Part shown: piece after piece, positions 20,785 through 31,985 of the stretch
Numbering within the stretch: the stretch's first letter is position 1
Layout of the letters: every line of letters starts with the position of its first letter
Source: Casuarina equisetifolia
Lineage: Eukaryota > Streptophyta > Magnoliopsida > Fagales > Casuarinaceae
DNA length: 64,000 nt
Assembly (NCBI GenBank): GCA_028551475.1
Contig: CM052360.1
Coordinates: 26,792,682 to 26,856,681, forward strand
Direction: 5' to 3'
Made by a program: the position numbers and the translations under genes
The notes under the pieces: generated by a model
What the model saw: only the letters and a program-made list of their open reading frames with translations
Database searches by the model: none
What the model was told of the DNA's origin: nothing

Positions 20785-20905
20785 GACATGTATATCTTTT
20801 GTGTTGTTCTCAAATGATAAAGCCAATTTTATATGGAAAATGAAGTTCATCTCCCTCTCTCATTTCCTACCATCTTGTGAGGGTGAATGATCAATGTACC
20901 TATAT
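20785..20905 (-). repeat. Diverged P1 module (promoter-like repeat)
   Basis: The module has gttctcaaatgataaagcca, then ttatatgg, then gaagttcatctccctctctc and gtgaatgatca. It parallels the better-kept P1 copies at 22.55, 32.04 and 42.82 kb. It lies on the 5' side of the minus-strand DUF247 pseudogene. The assignment is by order of short matches only. Confidence 0.4.
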
Positions 20906-22540
20906 TACTAGAATTTATTTTATTTTATTTTTATTTTTTTTAAACAATAGGGATAGTACCATGGTATATTTGATTATAATAAATAAGGTTACACTTAATA
21001 ACCATACCTCATGCAAATATAAAAAGTAGTACTTAAAACCAACTCTTGAAACATAAAACTAAGAAACCTACATATTAGGTTCTCAGCTGAAGTGTACATA
21101 AATTGAAAAACATATATACAAAGGGCATATGTGCAATCCTATAGAGGTTTATAATTCCCTAGGCTAAGTTGATAATTCCTAAAACCATTCTTAAATGAGC
21201 TTGGTTAGGATTTGAATTGATAAAAAATTTGTACATCCAAAAAAAGATGGCTATGATTTGCCAATATATCCATACCAAAATTCGTTTCTCTAAAAATGTG
21301 TCAAATGTGTCAAATCGTGTAATTACCTAGAAGTTACAATTACCTAGTGGGTCATGTAAAGCGATAAAGGCAGCCCTCAACCATGAATTAGGTGAAGTAA
21401 TTTAGGAATTATCCAAACATTTGAGGGCAGACGAGTGATGGAATAAATGGGCGGTGAGTATACCTACCCCGAAGAGCTTTTGGAAAATTTCCTATGCAAA
21501 GAGTACACTCATGGCTACAAAAATAAGGTTATCTCTCTCTTTTTAACTATTAGGCTAGGGAAAGTAAATTAGCAATTACACAATTAATCATGTACCTAGA
21601 AGACCTTTTGGAAAGTTGTGTATGAAAAGAGCAAACCCAAAAGAAATGTTTGTTGGGAGAATTTAACCAAGTTGCATCAACCACAAAGAGATTGAACACA
21701 CAAATATAAGAACGCACACACCTAAACACAACAAATTTAAGAGGTTTGAAACATTATAATGTCCTACGTCCCCTGTAGTCTCTTCTCATTAGATTTTCTC
21801 TCATACATTTCCTCTCTTCAAATAGGTATCTCATGGATTCTCTCATCAACTAGAATCCATAAGAGGGGCCCTCTCCAACAATTAGCCCCCCATGGGGACT
21901 CTCTCAACTCGCCCATTAAATTTCTTTATACTTCCCCTATTTATAGAGAAATCCTAAAGGAATCCTAGTCGAATACCACTAGGAAAACTTACTTCTGAAT
22001 AAGGATAAGAATCCTAATTCAATACTACTAGGAAACACACTACATCTAGAAGATATTTTCTAGTTCCACAATTATATAAAGACCCCTGATTGTAATGACA
22101 ACCATACCCTTTAACCTAATTGTTCCATCAATCCTAACAATGTTAGGGGCTTTTGAATGAAGTAGTGCACTTGGGATGAAATGACATAAGCTTGCTATGA
22201 ATGTCAGATGACCCATATACTTAAGAGGACGATACAACCAAATAGTGAAAGCGAGGCGCACACGAAGGGGTGTCAAAGAAGTTTACTGCAAAAGTGAAAC
22301 ACATGCATAAACGCCTATAGAAACGCTGTGACATTTGAACAATAGCTACAATCACGTAACCATATGATCCTCCAAGGAGTTTCAAAATAATCGCGTTTTG
22401 AAGGAGCCTTCCTCTGACGCCAACTTCGGACATAAAGTGCATTCAAATCTTTGCAATGATGACTATAATCATTGCTGGTCTCTGAATATACAATATTTAT
22501 TTCTTCATTGTTTTCCAAAGCCATAATTCATCCGGAGACT
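20906..22540. other. Intergenic with LTR-like debris
   Basis: 21660-22040 resembles 41.06-41.51 kb (gaggtttgaa...taatgtcctac, then several actctct stretches and aatcctaa...ctaggaaa) and has the flavour of a copia LTR or leader. 21380-21500 resembles 26.09-26.22 kb. Minus-strand open frames at 22046-22524 match no family I know. No gene is supported. Confidence 0.4.
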
Positions 22541-22546
22541 TTTGTC

Positions 22547-22765
22547 TTTCACCTTTTGGAGACTACACTATTTAGACCTTGAGTTTAATCTGCAAATACA
22601 GTGTATAGCTACTGCGTGGTTCTCAAACAATAGAACGTTGGTTTATATAGAGGAGGAAGTTCCCCTCTCTTTCATTTCTTTTGTCTTGTTGTGTGATTGA
22701 ATAATCACTCTATCCACAACCACCGGGAACTTACCACTTTATGATCTTGCATGTGCTATTCTGTC
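22547..22765 (-). promoter_or_regulatory. P1 module: conserved TATA-containing repeat
   Basis: Read on minus, it has CTATATAAACC (22641-22651), then caacgttctattgtttgaga and a tract ending ttgcagattaaactc. The same block recurs at 32039 and 42815, and degraded at 50596 and 20785. TATATAAA at a fixed place followed by a conserved leader fits a core promoter. The two DUF247 copies each have a P1 relative on their 5' side, so it may derive from a DUF247 promoter. This is inference. Confidence 0.35.
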
Positions 22766-23484
22766 TCTCATTCAACTTCGTTTTGTCTTCTTGTGTGACT
22801 CAGTAATAAGTCTATCTGCAATAACCAGGTATTTACAACTTTGTGTTCTTGCTTATTGCATTTCTCTCTATATCATTCAATTTTCTTCACAATCATTGCC
22901 TTATTTATCCTAGATTACCCAGAAAAATAAATAGAGTAGCTTTCAGGTCACACATCTGTTGGGATTGAGATGACAATTGGTGTTTTGTAGCTCCGCTTGC
23001 AATTAACAATCCCAAAGGTTGCAAGGTTTAAAGCCCGCTTATGAAGGGATTCCTTATTTCAAAACTTTCTTTTTCTTTTTTCAGATACTCTTTCTTCGAA
23101 TTTTTACATGCGCGTAAAAATCCTTCATAATTCAGTATCCAGCACTTTTTTTTTTCTTTCTTTCTAGTCATCAAGTGTCAGAAAGTATTGCCAACTAAAA
23201 CTATCGAATTCTTCTTTTACATAAAGTGGATTTTTATCCCGTTTTCGGTTGTTATTTTTATGTTAAAGATGTTTCTAGAGTTGTTTTGCATATAGACCAG
23301 CTACTAGGATGGAAACGTTCAACTCTCAATTTGATGCCTGAAATCTGTCATGAAATATTAACTGGCGGCCAAAACTTTATACATGCCACGGGCGCGGTAT
23401 AGGACTAGTGGGTTGACTCACAAAATCAATCACGTTTCTTTTAAATAATGCATTGGATGAGGTGAACCCTCTAACGATGAAGAT

Positions 23485-23870
23485 GCAAAATCAATGATTA
23501 GTCTTAATCTATCAACTAGTTTTTTGTATGAAACCAAAACAATGTGAAAGCAAAGGCACTTCTCGGGCTGCTTCCTCTCCTTATTGGTGCAAATCAACGA
23601 TTATTCTAAATCTGCTAACCAGTATTTTGTCTGAAAGCAAAAGAACATGAAGGCAAAGACACTTCTCCGGCTGCTTCCTCTCCTAATTGGCGCAAATCAA
23701 TGATTATTCTAAATCTACCAACCAGTTTTTTGTCTGAAAGCGAAACAAAGTGAGAGCAAAGACACTTCCCCGGCTGCTTCCTAATTGGTGCAAATCAATG
23801 ATTATTCTAAATCTACCAACTAGTTTCTTGTCTGAAAGCAAAAGAATATGAAAGCAAGGACGCGTTTTGA
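23485..23870 (+). repeat. Tandem repeat, about 100 bp x 4, inside R1
   Basis: The unit starts gcaaatcaatgattattcta, continues ctaccaactagttttttgtc and ends ggctgcttcctctcctaatt. Starts lie at about 23485, 23589, 23692 and 23790. The R1 copy at 34.38-34.53 kb has about two units and the copy at 43.46 kb has one, so unit number varies within the family. Confidence 0.7.
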
Positions 23871-24860
23871 TCACGGTACTTTATGATCTTGCATTTGCTA
23901 TCTCTCTCTCAATCAACTTTCTTTTGTCTTGTTGTGTGACTGAGTAATTAGTCTATCTGCAACAGCCAGGTATTTACAAATTTGTGATCTTGCTTACGGG
24001 ATCTCTCTCCATCATTCAACTGTTACATACCTCATGCTTGGTATAGGACTAATGGAATGACTCCACCAATTCAAACATTATTCATTGGCGGAGATTCCTT
24101 CATCATTCAAATTTTAACATACTTTTTTGTTCTACTGATTACGAAATTTAATTGGAAACTCAATAGAAACAGTTTAGATTTCACCTGCAATAGTTGCACA
24201 TTTCCTTATTTTATTGGAGTAATTTCTCGCGATCAATTGACTCCACTAAGATTAATAATGTTGTTTTTAAATAATACATTGGACGAGAGGCAACCTTCGC
24301 CGACAAAGATGCAAAACTAATGATTATTATAAGACTACCTATTAGTTTTTGTCTGAAAGGAAATGGTCAAGACGTTGAGTTCATTGTTTATGTAAGTTTC
24401 ATCATGTAATAAAATTTTTCAACTTTTACATTGGGAGGACCTTTTTTTATATATTTTTTAGTCGCTAAATAGGTTTCTAGAGTTGTTTTGCATATTGAGC
24501 AGCTACTTGGATGGTAACCTTCAATTTTGGATGCCTGACATCTGTCATGATACATTTCACGGCGGCCATAAGTTTATCCATACCACATGCATGCACGGTG
24601 TAGGACGAATGAGAACCCTCTGACGATGAAGATGCAAAAACAATGACCATTACAAAGCTAACAACTATTCTTTTGTCTGAAAGCAAGTCCGTATGAAAGC
24701 GAAGGTGCTTCCCATTTGTCTCCTTTCCTAATTGTGCGAAAGATGCTGCGTATAAGGTAGGTGACGTATGAAAGCGTTGCAACATTCTGATACGCTTCCA
24801 AAATGGCGTTAGTTAGGATGATCTCTACTGCGGTTACTCCAGTACAAATTTCAAACATTA

Positions 24861-26525
24861 AACCATAACAAGATTGGGTTACAATTAGAACAGAGTCGCT
24901 TCTATATTTAATGTTTTTGTGTATGATATAGATATATATATATATATATATATATTTCAGTGTATCTTTCGCTTATAATATTTGGAATAAGATAAAGAAT
25001 AAGATCTTTAAGAATATTGTTAGGTTTAAAGTTATTCTTGAAGTTATTAAAGGGCATGTAAGTGATAGATTTCTCTATTTAATAATATTTTCAAAATAAT
25101 TAAAAAATTATATATTCACTATGCATAGTAACTAGAAGGGATCATATTAGATTTGATGTAATATTGTGAATAGTCTTATCATATGGATGTGCTTGTAATC
25201 TTATCTTGTATTGTTAATCATTATATATTTAAATTTTACTTGGAAAGAAAAGAGAGAGAAAAATGAAATATGATTGAAGCTGATTGTATCTTGAATTATA
25301 TATTGGTCGATATGTCATTTTAGTATAATTCGTTGGGAGGTATTGGAGTTATGAGAATACTATGTAAGAGCATGTCACGCTCTCTCTTTTACTAATCCTC
25401 ATTGGAAATTGAATCATTTATCTACTTTTGGCCGAAAGGGTAGTTGAATAATCATTTCAGGCCTTACCAAAAATGATATGGCCAACAGTTGTTTTCTGTC
25501 TCTCGTCCTAATGGAATCGCAAGAAAAAAGTATAGTTACAAATTATGCGAGAATATGTGAAATACAAAAATAAGAGAACTTAATCTAGTAAACTAAATTG
25601 GGGTTTAGAGTTCCCATTAAAATTATGCTGGTATCATCACTCTGTATTCATCCCCTTGGATCGATTTGTACAATACTAATTGTCATCCATATTCGAAATG
25701 GAGTGGAGTACCCATGTTTCTTGTTTTATTTCAAAATTTCTTCTTATCTATAAAATGTTTTTCTAACTCTAAGTTAATGATTCTTTTCTCTGTGCTTTGA
25801 AACCACTTTTTCCTCTATACTTTTTTATTATCATTCATTTTACCTATAAAGAATTTGACTCATTGTTCATAAGAGATCATAGTAATTTGCCAACTATTGT
25901 TTTATTTCACGTGTGTATGTCTATCGATCCCATCTCTACTCCCAAAAGAGGTTTTCTTGCTTGTTGGGTTGTTGACATTGCCTATTGTGATAGCACTCTT
26001 ATCTAGGTTAAGTTTAAACGTATAAAAGACTAATTACGGTTAGAACTGAAGTTTATATGTCCTCTTTGAGTTCTAAATTAGGGAAAGTAAATAAGGAATT
26101 ATCAAATCATTTGAGACTAACGGACCTAAGGAATAAATTCAAGATCGGTGGAAGACATTCTATAAATCTCCTTTGAATCTAGCATGCACATGGAGATTAA
26201 ATTACTCAACTCCGGGCTGGATTATACAACTATTTATGCACGTGGGCCTTTTCCTTTAATTTAGTCCAACAGCTAGCCTTATTAAATTTGGACAATAAAA
26301 ATAAGATTCCATTAAAGTATATAGTTCATAAACACACAAAGGCCAAACATAGTCCAACAAATATTTCCATTAAATTATCATGTAATATTCCAATACATAT
26401 TATTATTAAATCACAAGAAATATTTTGATAATAATGCTCACTAGTCTATAGAAATATTTATAAAGTAATTTATCTATGAAGCCCATTATTGGAATATTCA
26501 AAAGGATATTTTCATATAACCCTAA
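24861..26525. other. Intergenic, TA microsatellite
   Basis: 24929-24956 is an (AT)n run. The rest is AT-rich with no gene supported. The open frame near 25797-26006 has no family motif. Confidence 0.5.
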
Positions 26526-26527
26526 AA

Positions 26528-26665
26528 ATATGAGGGACTCTCCTTGATCTAATGGTAACTGAGTTAGACTCCTAACCGGTGAGTCCACTTGGTTAAGGGT
26601 TCGAATCTCCTTCACCCTCCCTATGTGTATGAGTAAATATATATATATATATATATTTTAACAAG
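26528..26665 (+). mobile_element. tRNA-derived SINE-like element
   Basis: The segment has tRNA-like parts: a D-arm-like gatctaatggtaactgag (A box), an anticodon-like gactcctaacc, a long variable-like stretch and a T-arm aaggg-ttcgaat-ctcctt (B box ggttcgaatct). The acceptor-like ends (gaggg / ccctc) pair over only five bases. It is followed by a short unique stretch and an (AT)n tail at about 26637-26657. A real tRNA would have better arms, so a SINE head with a simple-repeat tail fits best. I see no clear target-site duplication. Confidence 0.4.
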
Positions 26666-28039
26666 TATTTTCATGAAATCATCAAGGAATATTCAAAAGG
26701 TATTATCATGATGTGATGAAAATATTCCACCAAATATTGATATTCATGAAGCTCATATTTTCATAAAGTTTTTCATAAACCTAGATAAGTAATAGATCCA
26801 ATAATCACATTGCTTAGGTCATGAAAATATTAAATCAATTAATTATCACCTCAGTAACTCACATAAAAAATATCAACACATAACTCAACAAATTGTTCTT
26901 TCTCTTATTTGTGCTTCCCATTCTTTTTTCTCCTTTGTTTACCATGCCATCATTTCTTGTTGTTAAATGGAATCCTTTGCCCATAGTGGACTGGTTTTGA
27001 CTTTCTCTTCCAATTGGAGTAGTAGCAATGGCCCATGGTTGAGTAGGATTGGCGACTACCTGGGTTGATCTCTTCTGCAGTTCTTATATACCCTTGAATG
27101 TGTTTAAATGAAGAATCGCTCCACCTAGGTTTGGGAGTGGCGGACTTATTGTTTTCTCGCTAATAACAGCTTTCTGCTCTTCTTTTGTCTCCTTTGTTCT
27201 CCTTGCCTTAGTTTCATTAGGCATCTTTGGTTGCTTTGGACATGTACCGGCTAAGTGACCAAACACTTCACATTGTTACACACTTTAAGTGTCTACTGGT
27301 ACTAGTTAGGAGGTCAAATTCATCAACAAATGGTTAATTAGGAGTGAGTTAAGGCATTTTTTTTGTTTTTTTTTACAAAGATTTAATATCATAAAATACT
27401 TACTTTTCTAAAAGAGAATTTTAAGGAAGAATCCTTCACTAACTTTCTTGGTACACGTATTAAAACCAAAAACTGCCTTGTTCTTGTTTTTAGTTATCAC
27501 AGATTTTTCAAATATCTTGACATTGTTAATTCCAAATTTCCTTCGATTCTTCATAGGGAAAGTATCAACTACTCCATTAATTAAAAGTTACAGTTTCACA
27601 CGGCCTATATAAAGTTAATTATAAAGCAATGATTTAGTGTAAAAATATATACTAAGGTTTTTTTTGATAGTATATATACTAAGTTGATAGTATGTTTTCG
27701 TCTTTAGTGAATTTCAGGTTTAATATAACATTTTCTTGATAAAGTTAGCTAATGAAGGATTATAGGTTTTATAATTCTAGTATTCTAATCTCGGTGTGAG
27801 TTTAGATTTTCTTAATACTAAGTTTAAATGAAAGTTAAAAAGTGCAGTTATAGTAACAAAAGACTGACTCCAATTACAACAACTACTAAAAGATTTCAAA
27901 AAAACTTATTATCTGGTGGACAGTCCATTATTTCATGACACCGTAAACTTAAAGCTGCTGTACACCTGTACAAGGACAGGCGGACATTACTGCAAGGCGA
28001 AACTTGCGTTCGTCCGGCCGTCAATGGCAAGGGATCAGT
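26665..28039. other. Intergenic with a LINE ORF1 zinc-knuckle fragment
   Basis: On minus, about 27084-27290 reads QCEVFGHLAGTCPKQPK. This is like the CCHC knuckle (C-x2-C-x4-H-x4-C type, first Cys lost) of LINE ORF1/DUF4283 proteins, followed by a Lys/Glu-rich tail. The remainder is AT-rich with no gene. Confidence 0.4.
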
Positions 28040-29671
28040 TCAAAGACGCCCGTCATGGAAATCTTTGAAGCAATTTTGGAAGCCTTTTCTGGGAACATGG
28101 TCTTTCCATTGTTTGAATGCCTTAAAGAAGTCCATAATTTTCTGGCCATCGTCGCAGATTGTCGTAGACCGGCTCATCAATACGGCCCACCTTTCCTCAT
28201 TCTTGAAACGATCCGAAATCTTTTGGATTTCTGGACTCTCCTTGGTCTTGTTGTGTGTCGGCCAACGCTGCAATTTGTAGTCTTTCTCAATGCGATGACA
28301 TTGCATGTCAATATTTGCATTCTTTACGATTTGGTCTTTAGCCACAGCTTTTACCACCTCGGAAAGTCGTTTGATCCATTTGCTATCCGTGCCTCCATAT
28401 ATGAGACTGTATTGTACAGGCTGTTTGGAAAAGATATGTTAACCTCAAATGACATTAGAAAATGAAACTGAATGCATGAAGATGTGCACACGTGTGTATA
28501 TGACTATGAGATACGCGTGGTTATTCGTTTCAGCTGCGAAATTGAGTTTACCGAAGGGGGTCCGTGTGGATACTTGATTGCATAAATTCTGGGGCATCGT
28601 TGGTGGGGCCGAGTGAAAGGGAAGGCATGCATTCCAAGAATGCGAAGCGCGTTTAGTTCAATTTCTTTTACCTCATTTTTTGGTGCGTCCTTCGCGAAGT
28701 GCCACTCCTCGTTAATGAACTTGATGCCTTCCGCCGGTGAGAAATACTGCAGTACATACCTGATGCTCCTCTTTGTAGTTACCTCCAAGGAAAGTCGCTC
28801 AAGTGTGCTCCAAACGGGATCGAAGCTGGCTCTGGACACCTCTTTCTCCAAGCTCAGCAGGTTTTTTTGGCTCTATTATTATACTCATAAATGATTATCA
28901 GCAAATGAAACTCAAAGATAATGTTAGAAAGCTTAACCTTTATGAAAAGCAGACTTAAAACTAAGGCGGTCTTTCTTTTTTATTATGTCAAACTTTTGTT
29001 ATCACGTCTTCTTACCTGATCATATGAAAAGTCTCGTCACAATAATATTCATCTTTGAATGAGGGGGTGACAAACTTGAACAATTTCGATACCATTTTAG
29101 AAAGTCTAATACAATTTAGAGGTTCAGTAAAAAATAATGAGCTTTCTTTTATTTCGTTATAAAGAGATAAAAGCACTGTGGAAGTGCGGGAATGATGTCA
29201 TACTATTTCTAAGAGATAAAAGCACTAGCCTGATCATACCATTAACTAAATAGTAGCTTTATCCTAACCTCTCTCTCTCCCCGAGAAAATGCGTTAATTC
29301 TTACTGCTAGTCTCTACGCTAATTCAAGAGAACAAGACTCAGGCAGTTTGGAGATCTAGGAGGCGCTATTCGTACCAGCTTCCAACAAGAAGATTTATAG
29401 AACTAGAAGAAAAGTGTGACTATGGAAATGGCAGGAAGAGTAGGCATGATAGAAGCATGTATACCAGTAAGACATTATCGACGACGCAGGTCGCACGATT
29501 CAGAATGTTTCCAACGACAAAGACAAGAGAATTCGCATCAAAATTTTTCCGGGCAGGAATGTATGCGCAAATTTGATTCTTGATTTGGGCGCCTGACATG
29601 GCTGACAAGTTCAGATTACCATTAAGGGGCAGCATGCCATAAGTCGCCATAGTTTCCTGAGAGTGCACAAA
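28040..29671 (-). pseudogene. SEO gene remnant with N-terminal, middle and C-terminal exons
   Basis: Three exons are readable on minus. 29671-29465 has acceptor ctttcag and donor TTACTG|GTATAC. It encodes LSAMSGAQIKNQICAYIP and FVVGNILNRATCVVDNVLL, the start of the SEO_N domain. About 28870-28552 encodes VLQYFSPAEGIKFINEEWHF, then LRILGMHAFPFT, with donor TCG|GTAAAC. 28420-28040 has acceptor tttccaaacag. It encodes QYSLIYGGTDSKWIKRLSE, RWAVLMSRS and FKQWKDHVPRKGFQNCFKDF, then a stop. Phases match. The rest of SEO_N and the start of the thioredoxin-like domain are missing, and the expected VVLNPQG core is replaced by DAPKNEVK. It is therefore probably dead. It shows what the neighbours have lost. 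Confidence 0.7.
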
Positions 29672-29689
29672 CTGAAAGACAAAAAGTTA

Positions 29690-30982
29690 CAGTGAGAAAA
29701 TAAAGCGAGGCATGGGTAAATTGTGTGATTTATAAGATATTATACATAAATATCCTCACTCTCAATCAAAAGAAAATTAAACAAAAATAAATACAGGGGA
29801 AATGATCCTAGAATACCCACAATGCTGATAAAATTCCTTCTTTTGTCGGTAAAGTATTAGGCAGGATTAAAAGAAAGTTTACAATGAAATGCTGCGTGAC
29901 TATAAGAGCTAGCTTTTTACTTAAAAAGAAAAATAAATGAATAAGAGTGTAAACAAAAAGCTGACCTCAGTATCTATTTATTGTATGTAGCTAGAGCGAC
30001 AATTTCTGTAAAGAGTTACAGTGTGGACAAGAGAAGAAAAATTAAGAATCACTTATCATACTTCCCTAATATATCTGTTATCTAGTTCATTAGTTGTTAT
30101 ACTTGACTTAGAACTCAATAACTGAAAGTGTTTGAGACCCCACTTGCAGCTGTCATTAATTTGTTCCAGTTGTATACATTATGACTCCATGAGCGGCATA
30201 GTTCATTTGCGACAAGTTCATGGCATGTCTGATTTTACATATCAAATGATGTTTCTCTTTTATTGAAACTTAGGTTTATGGCGAGCTTCCCTAGATTCTT
30301 CCATCTACCAAAATGCTTGTCTTAAATTTCATGCTAAACCATATAATTCACTAGGTTAAATTGTATATGTTGGATAAATCCTGCAATGCTGCAAATCTTG
30401 CACTACATTTTATTTTTCTAATTTTCACTTTTAAAAAGATGATCAATATTGTTCAGAAAATATTTTAAATCAATTTTATAAATGGATGTAATAGCTGAAA
30501 TGTCAAGGGATGCTGGTGAAAAAGAGAATAGGAGATTCCAAGGCAAAACCAAATGTTTACAGCTGTTATATCATCCTAAAAGTTTTGGAATCGAGCGCCA
30601 ATCCCCATTCCTCTAAAGGATATTAGTTCTACCCATTCGGGTAGTAAGAGATATGTCCTACTGAAAGAAAACAGAATATTTAGCAAAACAGAGGGCGAAA
30701 ATAATTGTAGAACTCAGATGAAATAGATCAAACTGCATAAATTGGTTTATAGGTTAGACATAGTGTGGTGACCGGTGGGAGGCCTAAAATGTGTTGAGAA
30801 GCTTCCATAAAATTTAAACAAATAACATGATATGAGATCTTTTGGGACCAAATCCTTCTAATACCTTATGGTGATGCGAAATAACCTAATTGTGAATGGA
30901 GATATATAAAAAGGGGTTGCTAGACCTTTTGCTTTTCCAGGAGAATGATTTGAAAGTTAGTAGTGTTGCCTTTATATAAACA
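29690..30982. other. Intergenic, no gene seen
   Basis: AT-rich spacer; no supported feature. Confidence 0.5.
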
Positions 30983-31461
30983 AGAGTGATTAGTTGGTCA
31001 CACTTGCTTTTTTAGTATACTTGGATTCAATGAATTTGGAAAAATATTTTAGCACAACAAGGCATTTGTAAGAACATCAATGATTGAAATTTTGAATTGC
31101 AATAGATGGTTAAAGCAACTAAGACAAACGATTTAATTGCAAAGCTTCTTAAACTTTCTTTTTTAGCTTGTATCTATTGTATATGGTTTAAACGTAATTA
31201 CAAATATTTTTAAAATAAAACTATTTAAATATTAATTTTGTTAGCTAGAATCAAGAAAGTAGTTCATGAAAGAAAATATTATTTAAAAACATTAAACTCT
31301 TTCAAATGAATATTTTGTTTTGTCATAGTTAGAGAATTCCACATGTGATTTTGTTTTAGATGAATTGTAATATTGAAATATGTCCCTAAGCTTTTGTATT
31401 TTCTTATTCTTCGATGAATAAACTCACATATTCATAAATAAAAAATGAGAGTGATTAGTTG
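30983..31461 (+). mobile_element. 5'-truncated LINE with 14-bp target-site duplication
   Basis: agagtgattagttg at 30983-30996 is repeated at 31448-31461. Between them (30997-31447) the + strand encodes the last part of the zf-RVT region: SHLLF, IWKNILAQQGI, MVKATKTNDLIAKLLKLSFL and ACIYCIWFKRNYKYF, then ILLARIKKVVHERK. It ends in an A-rich tail at 31435-31445. It is the same lineage as the LINE at 1.85-2.83 kb. Stops show it is dead. Confidence 0.85.
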
Positions 31462-31985
31462 TAATGGATAAATTAAGTTTTGAGCCTAAATAATAATGTG
31501 ATAATTGAAAAAAATTTGTATTTTTTTTAGTGATGTATAATAATTAACCTTTCATTAAAAAAAATTAGTCATAAAGATAATCAACCAATGGGTTATAAAA
31601 GAAAAGAGTCTCTCTTTCCCCCGTGGGAGGGAGCCCTAGATTGAATAGCTGCACTTTAAATCAAATATTGAGTCTTAAATCTCAAGGTATTCTCCAAAAC
31701 AATGATTATAATGGAAGGCAAAGATTTATACTTATTAGATCATGAAGGCACAAAAAATAGAGGATTGTAGAAAGCAGCAAAGTAGGAGATTATAGAACAT
31801 TGGATGATATATTGTACATTGACAATACACAGTATATTGTGTACTCTCTAAGACAACAACTATAATGAGAATTAAATATGATTGGAATAAATCACTACAA
31901 ACAAAAACAGCAGAAAGCAAAGAAAGCAGCAATTAAAGAAGCTTCATCAAAAAAAGAAAGAAAAAAGAAAGCAGCTAAAGAAATG
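31462..31985. other. Flank of R1 copy, no gene
   Basis: 31,680-31,980 resembles 42.71-42.81 kb, the same side of another P1 module. On minus this would be downstream of the P1 TATA box and may be a decayed 5' leader. Confidence 0.35.

Larger units (their letters stand above)
22547..24860 (+). repeat. Large R1 copy with P1 module at its left end
   Basis: The module order is: P1 (22547-22765, with tttatatag at 22642-22650); a diverged tandem of about 100-120 bp ending ttatcctagattacccaga; cgcttgcaattaacaatcc; ttcataattcagtatccagc; gtttctagagttgttttgca (23270); a four-fold tandem of about 100 bp (23485-23870); a second P1-like tail; gactccaccaattcaaac; and a final CC-domain relic with KDAAYKVGDV followed by a stop (about 24733-24765). 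The same order is found at 32.0-35.65 kb. All coding sense has decayed. I read it as an expanded relic of a CC-NBS-LRR gene and neighbouring promoter DNA. Confidence 0.65.

Noticed and set aside
23485..23870. Evenly spaced repeats that could suggest a CRISPR array
   Set aside because: This is plant DNA; the whole ~100-bp unit is repeated, with no unique spacers.
26530..26625. Functional tRNA gene
   Set aside because: Acceptor pairing covers only five bases and the anticodon arm does not form a normal 5-bp stem with a 7-nt loop; a SINE head fits better.
29420..29668. Separate small gene of 82 residues
   Set aside because: The C-terminal third of this frame is intron; the part up to the donor at 29465 is the SEO_N start and belongs to the 28.0-29.7 kb pseudogene.
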